Positions 36,581 to 45,700 of a stretch of DNA of 64,000 nucleotides are shown here, in pieces. The translations under genes and the position numbers were made by a program. This stretch comes from CAIZQW01 sp942493055 (lineage in GTDB: Bacteria > Verrucomicrobiota > Kiritimatiellia > RFP12 > UBA1067). Numbering within the stretch: position 1 is the stretch's first letter; each line of letters opens with the position of its first letter. Where the stretch lies: NCBI GenBank assembly GCA_942493055.1, contig OW818680.1:1488001-1552000 (forward strand). Direction: 5' to 3'. Below the pieces are notes generated by a model. That model was not told where the DNA came from. It saw nothing but the letters and a program-made list of their open reading frames with translations, and ran no database searches.

Positions 36581-37609
36581 ATGACTATCTGCAAAAACGT
36601 TCAGGCGCTGGAGGCGTACACCCCAGGTGAACAGCCTAAAGATCCAGCCATTGTTAAGCTCAACACGAATGAGAACCCCTATCCGCCCAGCCCCAAAGTG
36701 GCGGAGTTGCTCAAAACCTTCGACTATGCCCGTCTGCGTCTCTACCCGGACCCGCTCTTCATGGCCTTGCGCGCGCGCCTTGCAGAAATTCATGGTTGCA
36801 GCGTCAACCATGTCTTTATCGGAAACGGTTCGGACGAGATCCTCGCGCTCTGTACGCGCGCCTTTGTCGAGAACGACGGCAGTATCGGCTACTTCGAGCC
36901 CTCCTACTCGCTCTATCCTGTGCTCGCGGACATTCGCGGCGTGGAGCGCCGTCCGGTCAAGCTCAGTGCGGATTTTTATTGGCAGATGCCGCAGGATTAC
37001 ACGGCTTCGTTCTTCTATATCACCAATCCCAATGCGCCCACCAGCATGATGCACGACAAGGCGACCATCTCCGCCTTCTGCAAGGATTTCAAGGGCGTCG
37101 TGCTGATTGACGAGGCTTACGGTGATTTTGCGGACACGAACTGCATGGATCTGGTTCTTGCTGCTGAGAACACCAATACCCTTGTGATGCGCACCTTCTC
37201 CAAGTCCTTCTCGCTGGCAGGGCTCCGCTTCGGTTACGTCATCGGCCCTGAGCCGCTGATCCACGCGCTTTACAAGATCAAGGACTCCTACAACATGGAC
37301 ATGCTTGCGCAGGCTGTTGCGCTCGCCGCCTTAAGCGACCTGGAGTACATGCGCGCCAACGTCCAGAAGATCCGCGCCACCCGTGCGCGTCTCACGCAGG
37401 AACTCACGAACCGCGGCTGGACCGTCTGCCCCTCGCAGACCAACTTCCTCTTCGCACGTCCGCCCAAGGGGAACGCCAAAGAGATTTTTGACGCCCTGAA
37501 GCAAGCAAAAATTTATGTGCGCTACTTCCCTGGCCCGGCCACCGGCGAATACCTCCGCATCACCATCGGTACGGACGAACAGACCGACAAGTTGCTGGCG
37601 GCACTGTGA
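36581..37609 (+). CDS. hisC: Histidinol-phosphate aminotransferase
   Basis: A 342-residue fold I PLP aminotransferase acting in histidine synthesis. Seen are KLNTNENPYPPSP, FIGNGSDEILAL, FYITNPNAPT, VLIDEAYGDFAD, and TFSKSFSLAGLRFGYVIG with the PLP-binding Lys. The C-terminal TNFLFARPP and YLRITIGTDEQTDKLLAAL are typical. The ATG at 36581 fits the family start; an upstream TTG at 36545 is the only other choice. No clear Shine-Dalgarno lies near. Other his genes are absent from the window, so it stands alone. Confidence 0.93.
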   Translation: MTICKNVQALEAYTPGEQPKDPAIVKLNTNENPYPPSPKVAELLKTFDYARLRLYPDPLFMALRARLAEIHGCSVNHVFIGNGSDEILALCTRAFVENDGSIGYFEPSYSLYPVLADIRGVERRPVKLSADFYWQMPQDYTASFFYITNPNAPTSMMHDKATISAFCKDFKGVVLIDEAYGDFADTNCMDLVLAAENTNTLVMRTFSKSFSLAGLRFGYVIGPEPLIHALYKIKDSYNMDMLAQAVALAALSDLEYMRANVQKIRATRARLTQELTNRGWTVCPSQTNFLFARPPKGNAKEIFDALKQAKIYVRYFPGPATGEYLRITIGTDEQTDKLLAAL

Positions 37610-37658
37610 AAGAATGGAATAGTGGAATTTTGGAATAATGGAATGATGGCATGAGGCA

Positions 37659-37719
37659 CTGGGAGAACAGGCATCTTGCCTGTTCGTTACGTGCACAGGC
37701 AGGATGCCTGTGCTCCCAG
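37659..37719. repeat. Palindromic repeat CTGGGAG ... CTCCCAG
   Basis: Outer arms CTGGGAG/CTCCCAG enclose ACAGGCATCTTGCCTGT and ACAGGCAGGATGCCTGT hairpins. Pieces of the same wording (CATCCTGCC, GGATGCCTG) recur in the repeat-rich gaps near 1.1-1.7 kb and 44.4-44.9 kb. Confidence 0.6.
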
Positions 37720-37760
37720 TATCCAAGGACATCATTCCGACGTTATAGATCAACAAAGTT

Positions 37761-38615
37761 ATGTCCTTTGATTTAAAAAGTTATTTAGCAGCTCGCAAGG
37801 CGCTCGTTGAGGCGGCTCTCTTTGCCTGCCTGCCCGTAGCGGGAACACGGCCTGCGGAACTGTCTGAAGCCATGCGGCATGCGGTTGTCTCCGGTGGAAA
37901 GCGTTTGCGTCCCATCCTCTGCCTTGCGGCGGCTGAAGCCGCAGGCGGGAAGGCGGAGGATGCCATCCACGCCGCGTGTGCAGTCGAGTTGCTCCATACC
38001 TACACGCTCGTGCATGACGACCTGCCCTGCATGGACAACGATACGCTGCGGCGCGGACAACCCACAGTCTGGGCCAAATACGGCGAAGCCATGGCTGTGC
38101 TGGTCGGCGATGCGCTTCAGACGCTCGCCTTTGAGACCCTCGCCCGCACCACCGCTTCCCCCTCTTCCGTTGCCACATTGGTCACCGAACTGGCCAAGGC
38201 CGCAGGCGCAGCAGGCGTCATCGCCGGACAAGTCGAGGATATCGCCTTCGCAGGCGCCCCGACTCCCGGCATCATCGACTACGTCTTCCAGCACAAGACC
38301 GCTGATCTCTTCAGAGCCGCTGTGCGGCTAGGCGCAATTGCAGGGCGGGCATCCGATCACGATCTTCAGCAGGTGTCCGTTTACGGCAACAACCTTGGCA
38401 TCGCCTTCCAGATTATCGATGACCTTCTGGATGCCCGGCAAGCCAGCGCGGATGACAAGCCTGAACTCACCTGCCTGGCCGTCATGAGCGAAGAAGAGGC
38501 CCGCGCCTACGCGGAAAAGACCACTGGCGAAGCCTGCGCCGCCCTGCATGGGCTCCCCGGCGACACCACCCCCCTCGTGGCCCTGGCTACAGAGCTGCTA
38601 TCCCGCGTTATGTAG
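37761..38615 (+). CDS. ispA: Farnesyl/geranyl diphosphate synthase
   Basis: A 284-residue trans-prenyltransferase that condenses isopentenyl diphosphate with allylic diphosphates in isoprenoid synthesis. SGGKRLRP, the first Asp-rich motif HDDLPCMDND and the second FQIIDDLLD are present. Before the first motif stands LLHTYTLVHDD with a bulky aromatic residue a few positions upstream, which points to a short-chain (C15) product; the chain length is inference. The stop lies in a GC-rich run followed by a 366-base gap. Confidence 0.9.
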   Translation: MSFDLKSYLAARKALVEAALFACLPVAGTRPAELSEAMRHAVVSGGKRLRPILCLAAAEAAGGKAEDAIHAACAVELLHTYTLVHDDLPCMDNDTLRRGQPTVWAKYGEAMAVLVGDALQTLAFETLARTTASPSSVATLVTELAKAAGAAGVIAGQVEDIAFAGAPTPGIIDYVFQHKTADLFRAAVRLGAIAGRASDHDLQQVSVYGNNLGIAFQIIDDLLDARQASADDKPELTCLAVMSEEEARAYAEKTTGEACAALHGLPGDTTPLVALATELLSRVM

Positions 38616-38981
38616 GGCGGGGGCCGAAGGACTGGGTGACCCGCCTACGCGAATACGCCTTCCACCTTTGCTAAAGCTACGGCGGACATTCCGGCGGGCA
38701 GGCCGGATGACAGGGTGACAGGGTGAGCAACAATGACACACTTCAGGACTCCTGTTTCCTGTTGTTGTCTCACTTGTCACACTCTTGCCCACCCTTGCGA
38801 GAAACCGGAGAAGCACTTAAACAAACACATAACATACTTATTTCCAACATATAACACTTTTCACTTTTCACTTTTCACTTTTCACTTTTCACTTTCTCGC
38901 CTCCTTGGCACGCCCCTTGCTCCTTATTGCGCGTCCGAGTGTATTGTCTCACAATTTGACGGACAAAAGGAGTATTTAACT
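38616..38981. other. Gap upstream of dnaK with repeats, no gene
   Basis: Contains GGGTGACAGGGTGAGCAAC-type text partly complementary to GTTGTTGTCTCACTTGTCAC (about 38705-38785), then a heptamer tandem repeat (38855-38895) and the dnaK leader with AAAGGAG. No CIRCE inverted repeat (TTAGCACTC ... GAGTGCTAA) was found. Confidence 0.6.
38855..38895 (+). repeat. CACTTTT heptamer tandem repeat, 5.9 copies
   Basis: Five exact CACTTTT units followed by CACTTT, 86 bases before the dnaK start codon. The region may vary in copy number by slippage. Confidence 0.9.
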
Positions 38982-40913
38982 ATGGCAAAAGTATTAGGCA
39001 TCGATTTAGGCACGACCAACTCGTGCATGGCGGTGATGGAAGGCGGCGAACCTGTCGTCATTCCGAATGCTGAAGGCATGCGGACCACGCCGTCGATTGT
39101 GGCATTTACGAAGACGGGCGAGCGCTTGGTCGGTCAATCCGCCAAACGTCAGGCGGTGACAAACCCCAAAAACACGGTATATTCCGTGAAGCGTTTCATG
39201 GGACGTCGTTACGAAGAAATGTCCAATGAGATCTCCATGGTCCCCTACGATGTGACACGCGCCGCAAACGGTGACGCACAGGTTTCCGTCTCCGGCAAGA
39301 CCTACTCGCCGCCGGAAATCTCAGCGATGATCCTGCAGAAGCTGAAAACAGACGCGGAAGCATTCCTGGGCGAAACCATCACGCAGGCGGTCATCACGGT
39401 TCCGGCTTACTTCAACGACTCCCAGCGTCAGGCGACCAAGGATGCAGGACGCATTGCAGGTCTCGAAGTGCTGCGCATCATCAACGAGCCCACAGCGGCC
39501 TCGCTGGCTTATGGTCTGGACAAGAAAAAAGACGAGAAGATCGCGGTGTACGACTTCGGTGGCGGCACGTTCGACGTGTCGGTCCTGGACATCGGCGACG
39601 GCGTCTTCGAGGTCAAGGCCACCAATGGCGACACGCATCTGGGCGGAGACGACTTGGACCAGACCATCATGAACTGGCTGGTCGCCGAGTTCAAGAAGGA
39701 GAATGCCGGCAATGACCTCTCCAAGGACATGATGGCGTTGCAGCGCTTGAAAGAGGCTGCTGAAAAAGCGAAGTGCGAACTTTCCTCGGCCACAACCTCC
39801 GAAATCAATCTGCCGTTCATCACAGCAGACAACACCGGCCCCAAGCACCTGACGGTGACCCTCAGCCGCGCGAAACTGGAGCAGCTCACGGACGAGCTGA
39901 TCGAGCGTACCACGAACCCCTGCAAGAAGTGTATGACCGATGCGGGACTCGCTACTGTTGACGAAGTCGTGCTGGTCGGCGGCCAGACGCGCATGCCCAA
40001 GCTTCAGGAGAAGGCCAAGCAGTTGTTCGGCAAGGAACCTCACAAGGGCGTGAACCCGGATGAAGTCGTCGCCATCGGCGCGGCTATCCAGGGCGGCATT
40101 CTCAAGGGCGAAGTCAAGGACGTGCTCCTGCTGGATGTCACCCCGCTGACCCTCGGCATCGAAACCCTCGGCGGCGTGATGACCCCGCTCATCGAGCGCA
40201 ATACCACGATCCCGACCAAGAAGAGTGAAATTTTCAGTACCGCAGCCGACAACCAGCCGTCCGTGGACATCCACGTCTACCAAGGCGAGCGCAAGATGGC
40301 CCACGACAACAAGGAGATCGGCAACTTCCACCTGGACGGCATTCCACCGGCACCGCGCGGACGCCCGCAGATCGAAGTCGCCTTTGACCTCGATGCAAAC
40401 GGCATCCTCAATGTGACGGCAAAGGACCTGGGCACCGGCAAGGAACAGAAGATCACGATCACAGCCTCCAGCGGTCTCTCGAAAGATGAAATCGAGCGGA
40501 TGCGCAAGGACGCCGAGGTGCACGCTGCAGAAGACGCCCAGCGCCGTGAAGAGGTCGAGACCAAGAATCATGCGGAAAATCTCTGCTACCAGGTCGAGAA
40601 GACGCTGACCGAAAATGCCGACAAGATTCCTGCAGACAAGAAAGCCCCGGTTGAAAAGGCTGTGGCTGAACTGAAGGAAGCGCTCAAGAGCAATTCGACC
40701 AGCGAGATCAAGGCCAAGCAGGATGCGCTCACCAAGGCGATGGAAGCGGTGACCGCCGGCATGTACAACCAACCCGGCGCTGCGGGCGCACAACCCGGCC
40801 CCGACTTTGGCGCAGGAGCACCTCCTCCGAACACAGAGGAAAGCTCCGGCGGAACGGGCAAACCCGGCGATGACGGTGTCATCGATGCCGAGTTCACGAT
40901 GAAGGACAAGTAA
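38982..40913 (+). CDS. dnaK: Chaperone DnaK (Hsp70)
   Basis: A 643-residue ATP-driven chaperone of the cytoplasm. The N-terminus MAKVLGIDLGTTNSCMAVMEGG is diagnostic; AVYDFGGGTFDVSVLDI (phosphate 2 motif), VLVGGQTRMP and the linker VLLLDVTPLTLGIETLGG follow, then the substrate-binding domain and a Gly/Pro-rich C-terminal lid ending DDGVIDAEF(T)MKDK. Length is normal. ATG 38982 follows AAAGGAG. No dnaJ or grpE is next to it; instead groES and groEL follow after twin 40-bp repeats. The open frame upstream of this ATG reads through the heptamer repeats and is not coding. Confidence 0.98.
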   Translation: MAKVLGIDLGTTNSCMAVMEGGEPVVIPNAEGMRTTPSIVAFTKTGERLVGQSAKRQAVTNPKNTVYSVKRFMGRRYEEMSNEISMVPYDVTRAANGDAQVSVSGKTYSPPEISAMILQKLKTDAEAFLGETITQAVITVPAYFNDSQRQATKDAGRIAGLEVLRIINEPTAASLAYGLDKKKDEKIAVYDFGGGTFDVSVLDIGDGVFEVKATNGDTHLGGDDLDQTIMNWLVAEFKKENAGNDLSKDMMALQRLKEAAEKAKCELSSATTSEINLPFITADNTGPKHLTVTLSRAKLEQLTDELIERTTNPCKKCMTDAGLATVDEVVLVGGQTRMPKLQEKAKQLFGKEPHKGVNPDEVVAIGAAIQGGILKGEVKDVLLLDVTPLTLGIETLGGVMTPLIERNTTIPTKKSEIFSTAADNQPSVDIHVYQGERKMAHDNKEIGNFHLDGIPPAPRGRPQIEVAFDLDANGILNVTAKDLGTGKEQKITITASSGLSKDEIERMRKDAEVHAAEDAQRREEVETKNHAENLCYQVEKTLTENADKIPADKKAPVEKAVAELKEALKSNSTSEIKAKQDALTKAMEAVTAGMYNQPGAAGAQPGPDFGAGAPPPNTEESSGGTGKPGDDGVIDAEFTMKDK

Positions 40914-40915
40914 TT

Positions 40916-40995
40916 TGTAAGGGTAGGCCGTCGCGTCTACCCATAATCTAACAACTGTAAGGGTAGGCCGTTGCGCCTACCCGTTATCTAACAAA
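40916..40995. repeat. Two 40-bp direct repeats, each with a hairpin, between dnaK and groES
   Basis: Units start at 40916 and 40956 with TGTAAGGGTAGGCCG and end in TCTAACAA. Each can fold as GGGTAG(A/G)C ... GCGTCTACCC or a variant. There is no T-run after either stem, so they look more like RNA-processing or attenuating hairpins than terminators. Confidence 0.75.
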
Positions 40996-41017
40996 ACCAA
41001 AAAGGAGAACCACAACT

Positions 41018-41305
41018 ATGACGAAGATTCGTCCCCTGGGCGACCGCGTATTGGTCGAGCCCACTGATGTGAAAGAAATGACAAAAGGCGGCATCATCAT
41101 CCCGGATAACGCCAAAGAAAAGCCAATGGAAGGCAAAGTCATTGCAGTTGGCAAGAAGCAAGACAAGGACGGAAAGGAACTCAAGTTCGACGTCAAGGTC
41201 GGCGACAAGGTCCTCCTGCCCAAGTACGGCGGGACAGAAGTGAAACTCAATGACAAGATCTACCAGCTCGTCCGCGAAGAAGACCTGCTCGGCGTCATTG
41301 TCTAA
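41018..41305 (+). CDS. groS: Co-chaperonin GroES
   Basis: A 95-residue heptameric lid of the GroEL folding chamber. IRPLGDRVLVEP at the start, the mobile loop MTKGGIIIPDNAKEKP and the terminal EEDLLGVIV are standard. AAAGGAG precedes the ATG, and groEL starts 28 bases after the stop. Confidence 0.98.
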   Translation: MTKIRPLGDRVLVEPTDVKEMTKGGIIIPDNAKEKPMEGKVIAVGKKQDKDGKELKFDVKVGDKVLLPKYGGTEVKLNDKIYQLVREEDLLGVIV

Positions 41306-41333
41306 CAAAACAATCGAAAGGAATAGAATTACC

Positions 41334-42959
41334 ATGGCTGCAAAGCAAATGATGTATGAAATGGAAGCCCGCCAGAAGATCCTGAGCGGTATTGCCAAGT
41401 TGAACAAGGCGGTCTCCTCGACCCTCGGCCCGTGCGGTCGCAACGTGATCCTGGACAAGAAGTTCGGCTCACCGACCATCACCAAGGACGGCGTCTCCGT
41501 CGCCAAGGAGATTGAACTCCCCTGCCCCTTTGAAAACATGGGCGCGCAGATGGTTCGCGAAGTGGCCAGCAAGACCAGCGACATCGCGGGTGACGGCACC
41601 ACCACAGCAACCCTGTTGGCTGAAGCCATCTATCGCGAAGGCCTGAAGAACGTCACCGCGGGTGCAAACCCGATGGCGATCAAGCGCGGCATCGACAAGG
41701 GCACCAAGGCGGTCTGCGACGCAATCGCGAAGCAGGCGAAGAAGGTGAAAGATCCTTCCGAAATCGCACAGGTCGCCACCATCTCCGCAAACGGCGAAGC
41801 GGAAATCGGCCAGATCATCTCCGAAGCGATGGACAAGGTCGGCAAGGACGGCACCATCACGGTTGAAGAAGCCAAGACTCTCGAAACCACCCTCGACGTT
41901 GTCGAAGGCATGCAGTTCGACAAGGGCTACCTCTCCCCGTACTTCGTCACGAATGCGGAAGAGATGGAATGCGCTCTTGAGAACCCCTACATCCTCATCT
42001 TCGAAAAGAAGATCTCGAGCCTGAATGACATGCTCCCGCTGCTCCAGGGCGTCGCCAAGACCGGCAAGCCCCTGATGATCATCGCGGAAGACGTCGAAGG
42101 CGAAGCGCTCGCGACACTCGTCGTGAACAAGCTGCGCGGCACCCTCCAGGTTTGCGCTGTCAAGGCTCCTGGCTTCGGCGACCGCCGCAAAGCCATGCTC
42201 GAAGACATCGCCATCCTCACGGGCGGCAAGATGATCAGCGAAGACCTCGGCATCAAGCTCGAGAACGTGGAGATCACCGACCTCGGCCGTGCGAAGAAGG
42301 TTACGGTTAACAAGGACAACACCACGATCGTCGAAGGCGGCGGCAAGACAAGCGACATCCAGTCTCGCGTGGCGCTCATCAAGAAGCAGATCGAAGAGAC
42401 CTCTTCTGACTATGACCGCGAAAAACTCCAGGAACGTCTGGCGAAGCTCGCCGGCGGCGTGGCAGTGATCAAGGTCGGCGCACCGACCGAAGCTGCGATG
42501 AAGGAGAAGAAGGATCGCGTCGACGATGCGCTGCACGCAACCCGCGCGGCGGTCGAAGAAGGTATCGTCGCCGGTGGCGGCGTGGCCCTCATCCGTTGCC
42601 AGAAGGCGCTGGAAAGCGTCGAGACGGTCGGCGATGAGAAGGTCGGCATCGCGATCATCCGGAAGTGCCTGGAAGCACCTCTGCGTCAGCTCGTTGAAAA
42701 CGCAGGTCTGGAAGCAGCCCTGATCGTTGAAAACGTGAAGAGCGGCAAGGGCGCGTACGGTTACAACGTAGCGACCGGCGTTTACGAAGACCTCGTGAAG
42801 GCTGGCGTGTTGGATCCGGCAAAGGTGACCCGCAGCGCGCTGCAAAACGCAGCGTCAATCGCTGGTCTCCTGCTCATCACCGAGTGCATGGTCACTGAGA
42901 TTCCCGAGAAGAAGGAATCTCAGATGCCAAACCCGGGTATGGGCGGCATGGACATGTAA
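41334..42959 (+). CDS. groL: Chaperonin GroEL
   Basis: A 541-residue 60-kDa chaperonin. Seen are STLGPCGRNVILDK, the ATP-binding AGDGTTTATLLAEAI, KRGIDKGT, the apical-domain ALATLVVNKLRGTLQVCAVKAPGFGDRRK and the C-terminal tail PNPGMGGMDM, a short version of the GGM repeats that point into the chamber. ATG 41334 follows AAAGGAATAG; the longer frame from 41250 overlaps groES and was rejected. A strong terminator follows at 42985. Confidence 0.98.
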   Translation: MAAKQMMYEMEARQKILSGIAKLNKAVSSTLGPCGRNVILDKKFGSPTITKDGVSVAKEIELPCPFENMGAQMVREVASKTSDIAGDGTTTATLLAEAIYREGLKNVTAGANPMAIKRGIDKGTKAVCDAIAKQAKKVKDPSEIAQVATISANGEAEIGQIISEAMDKVGKDGTITVEEAKTLETTLDVVEGMQFDKGYLSPYFVTNAEEMECALENPYILIFEKKISSLNDMLPLLQGVAKTGKPLMIIAEDVEGEALATLVVNKLRGTLQVCAVKAPGFGDRRKAMLEDIAILTGGKMISEDLGIKLENVEITDLGRAKKVTVNKDNTTIVEGGGKTSDIQSRVALIKKQIEETSSDYDREKLQERLAKLAGGVAVIKVGAPTEAAMKEKKDRVDDALHATRAAVEEGIVAGGGVALIRCQKALESVETVGDEKVGIAIIRKCLEAPLRQLVENAGLEAALIVENVKSGKGAYGYNVATGVYEDLVKAGVLDPAKVTRSALQNAASIAGLLLITECMVTEIPEKKESQMPNPGMGGMDM

Positions 42960-42984
42960 TCGTTTAACCACGATTACCTCAAAC

Positions 42985-43018
42985 AAAAAGCCCGCACCGA
43001 AAGGTGTGGGCTTTTTTT
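42985..43018 (+). terminator. Rho-independent terminator of groEL
   Basis: AAAAAGCCCGCACC, loop GAAA, GGTGTGGGCTTTTTTT (one G-U pair), 25 bases after the groEL stop. Confidence 0.93.
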
Positions 43019-43083
43019 GTGTCGGGCATCAGGTCTCTGAGGACGAATTGACCGAGTGACGGATTGACTGATTGAGATACGCC

Positions 43084-44292
43084 TTACTGGGGGAAAAACA
43101 CCAGGATTATTATTAAGCCGGGCAACGCGATCAAAGGAGCCTTCAAAATCAAGAAAAACGCTTTCTGGCAGGCATCGAGGTTTCCTGTCCTTCTTTTCCA
43201 TGCTAGCAGATAGAGATAACTGAAAACCTGAAACACAACGGCGAGAGCGAGACTAAAGACCACTGGGGTTGCATCACCTCCCATGTATATAATCAGGAAA
43301 CTGCAGATGTACGTTGTCACCGACAACCACAGCAGGAGCCAATAAACTGGCCCCATCACTGACAATTGGTCGCTCGCCTGCTTATCATTGCTCACAAAAA
43401 AACCGATGAACACGCCTGCGAAGAGCCCAATGATCAGAAAGTAGGGAAGGATCATGCACACCATATTAAAAAAATCTTTGATCCTATAATACCAATCCCC
43501 TTTCCATCGGTTTGAGCTTGACGTTGCGCACGCCTGATATACGGCATCCGAAAGAATGACATCCCTGTTGGGCGTCAAATAACCGAGACGTGGAACCTGT
43601 GCCCCTGAGATAGTCGTTCTGAATGTCTGGCTATTATAGATAGATCTGTATGTCATGTAGCGTGGCTTTTGTGAAATAGTTCCTCCGCCTTTACGCACAA
43701 GGACAAAGCCCTTTTCTCCCCAAGGTGTCTTCCACTCCTCAGTAAAATAAATTCTCCGATCAAACAAAGCAGCATCTAAAACATCCGAGGCCAGCGATTC
43801 CGCCGCCACATTCCGCGTCACCAGAATCGGGATAATATCCTCCATCTCATCCCGCACATTCTTGGCGATCGTCCACATGTTGTTGCTTGGCTTTAATCGA
43901 CCAGTCCCTGAATATGCTGCAACACCAGCACCAGCAAGTTTACTGAAATCGAACCCCCTGACATACGGATTGTGATTTGTCGTCCCAAGATGGTCGCCGT
44001 CACAGAGCGCCCAGAAGTAGTCCGTGCTGTTCGTGAAATTCATCTTGCTGATATCTACCGCATTCGTGGTCGGCGGGTTACTCTGTGACCAGACCGGTGG
44101 CAACCCCAAAGGGGCGCGATCTGTATTCGCAGAGGTGATCGCAACATAAATGTCCCTGCCTCTTGCCGCAACGGCTGACATATTATGCGATGACCCTAGA
44201 GCAGTTATCAAAGGGAAGAACATCGCTGTCAGCAGCCCCAGCAAGACCACGATCACCACCAGCGAAGTTAAATTGAAACTTGATTTCTGCAT
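43084..44292 (-). CDS. Pilin-like N-terminus fused to a polytopic C-terminus, unknown function
   Basis: A 402-residue membrane protein. The N-terminus MQKSSFNLTSLVVIVVLLGLLTAMFFPLI resembles the hydrophobic helix of type II pseudopilins, but the usual GFTLIE cleavage site is not present. A soluble domain of about 220 residues follows; wording such as SAVAARGRDIYVAITSAN and NSTDYFWALCDGD is shared by pilin-like proteins of Lentisphaerae and relatives (from memory, not checked). The last 130 residues contain about four membrane spans (for example ILPYFLIIGLFAGVFIGFFV). ATG 44292 was preferred because it starts the hydrophobic leader. Function not known. Confidence 0.6.
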   Translation of the reverse strand: MQKSSFNLTSLVVIVVLLGLLTAMFFPLITALGSSHNMSAVAARGRDIYVAITSANTDRAPLGLPPVWSQSNPPTTNAVDISKMNFTNSTDYFWALCDGDHLGTTNHNPYVRGFDFSKLAGAGVAAYSGTGRLKPSNNMWTIAKNVRDEMEDIIPILVTRNVAAESLASDVLDAALFDRRIYFTEEWKTPWGEKGFVLVRKGGGTISQKPRYMTYRSIYNSQTFRTTISGAQVPRLGYLTPNRDVILSDAVYQACATSSSNRWKGDWYYRIKDFFNMVCMILPYFLIIGLFAGVFIGFFVSNDKQASDQLSVMGPVYWLLLWLSVTTYICSFLIIYMGGDATPVVFSLALAVVFQVFSYLYLLAWKRRTGNLDACQKAFFLILKAPLIALPGLIIILVFFPQ

Positions 44293-45017
44293 GCAACAAC
44301 TCTCTAGTACACAGATGTGTAGGAACACCAAAAGCTAACAACGACAGTGTACTCCACAGTGCGGAAGATTGTCCAGTTGATTCCCGAAGGGTTGCGAATT
44401 GAAAGGTGGCGGAGCCGTCTCGGCTCCGTGCGGGCAGGATGCCCAATGCCACTAACTTTTCATTTCGGCAACAGGGGCACGGGCAACAGAGGGACAGACA
44501 AGAATGGCACCAAGATAAGCACGTTCGGGCCGTATTTTTGCGGCTCAGCACAGCTTCGCCCTCCATTTTCAATGCCGATTCGCAAGGGCGAGACTGAGGC
44601 GAGCCGTCGCTTGTCTTAGCGCCATTCTTGTCTGTCCCCCCTGTCGCCAGAAATGTCCCCTCCTTTTTCATGCGGGCGAGACGCCCACGCTCCCTTCTAT
44701 TGCTGCCCAGAAAGGAGCGCGGGCATCTTGCCCGCCGGAGCCGGGACGGCTCCGCCACTTTATTGCCCTGGGAACGCCGACGTCCGCGTCGGCAAGAAAG
44801 GTGGCGCGGGAGGTCAAGGCCGACGGGGACGTCGGCGTTCCGAGGAGATAAGCCTTTCGCCTGCAACAAGATGAAGCCGAAAAGAAGGCGAAAAAGGTTG
44901 CGAAAAGTTAGTGGCATTGGGCAGGATGCCCGCGCTCCTTTCAAGAAGGGAGCGTGGCCGTCCCGGCCGCCAGCGGCGAGACGCCGCTGCCACCTTAACT
45001 GACGAGCTGACGACTGA
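44293..45017. repeat. Mosaic repeat region, no credible gene
   Basis: Two copies of the AAAGTTAGTGGCATTGGGC element lie at 44433-44462 (inverted) and 44897-44940. Around them are GACAGACAAGAATGGC blocks (about 44495 and, inverted, 44620), a GGGAGCGTGGGC block near 44670-44700 (inverted) and GGGAGCGTGGCCGTCCCGGC near 44948. Several GGCGGAGCCG/CGGCTCCGCC hairpins are also present. The open frames here read through repeats on both strands and resemble each other because of it. Confidence 0.7.
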
Positions 45018-45641
45018 TCACGCGTAGGCCTGAATCACAAGCACGACGCCGTTGACCGGATGCACGCGGATAGCATCACCGGTCGCGACATTCAATGTGG
45101 CCGTGGACCAGCGAGTCAGCTTAAGGTTCTGCACAGGATATCTCACGCCCTCCACGCTCAAGCGAACCCCCGGATCGCTGGCGATGAAGGAGACGGGCTG
45201 GCCTGGGACGACTGGCATGATAACCGCTTTTGAGACAGGCGTGATCAGGCAGGTGTCCGTGATCATGCACACGTGGGCTTCGCGCGAAAAATCAGCAAGC
45301 AGGGAGAGGTTTCCCAGCGTGTGATCCTCGCGCTTTCCGGCGGCGCCGAGAATCACAATCTCTTTCCATCCCTGTTCAAGGCAATAGCGGAAGGCCTTGG
45401 TCAGGTCGTTCGTCTCCTGGCAGCTCCTCGTCACAAGGCAGTGAGCGAATTTATTTCGGGCAGCTTCCGAGAGGCTGTCTCCATCCCCGACGACAGCAAC
45501 AGGAGAGAACTCCGAGTTCTCAACAAGCGCATTCGCCGCGCCATCGCAGCAGACAAGGTTACTTGCGCTCTTGAGCGCCTTCAGAGGTGCAGGATGCGTT
45601 GGAAACACCCCATTGGCCAAAATCACAGTCAGCGTATTCAT
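45018..45641 (-). CDS. thiN: Thiamine pyrophosphokinase
   Basis: A 207-residue kinase converting thiamine to thiamine diphosphate. CCDGAANAL, VVGDGDSLS, SCQETNDLTKAFRYC and ILGAAGKREDHTLGNL are the conserved ATP and thiamine site motifs in family order; the C-terminal half is the beta-sandwich thiamine-binding domain. ATG 45641 is preferred to a GTG at 45647. No TPP riboswitch is visible upstream; instead a small RNA gene on the same strand ends 18 bases before the start codon, so the gene may depend on read-through of that terminator or on a weak promoter in between. Confidence 0.9.
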   Translation of the reverse strand: MNTLTVILANGVFPTHPAPLKALKSASNLVCCDGAANALVENSEFSPVAVVGDGDSLSEAARNKFAHCLVTRSCQETNDLTKAFRYCLEQGWKEIVILGAAGKREDHTLGNLSLLADFSREAHVCMITDTCLITPVSKAVIMPVVPGQPVSFIASDPGVRLSVEGVRYPVQNLKLTRWSTATLNVATGDAIRVHPVNGVVLVIQAYA

Positions 45642-45658
45642 TTGCACTTACAGTACAC

Positions 45659-45700
45659 AAAAAAAACGGCGGATAAAAGTCTAAACTTTTACCCGCCGCC
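45659..45700 (-). terminator. Rho-independent terminator of the small RNA
   Basis: Perfect 14-bp stem CGGCGGGTAAAAGT/ACTTTTATCCGCCG (one G-U pair), loop TTAG, then eight T on the minus strand (45666-45659). Confidence 0.93.

Noticed and set aside
38616..38981. CIRCE heat-shock operator before dnaK or groES
   Set aside because: No TTAGCACTC/GAGTGCTAA inverted repeat was found in either leader.
41469..42845. Long open frames antisense to groEL, dnaK, carB and hrpA
   Set aside because: They follow from the GC-rich codon use of the real genes, lack ribosome sites and have no family motifs.
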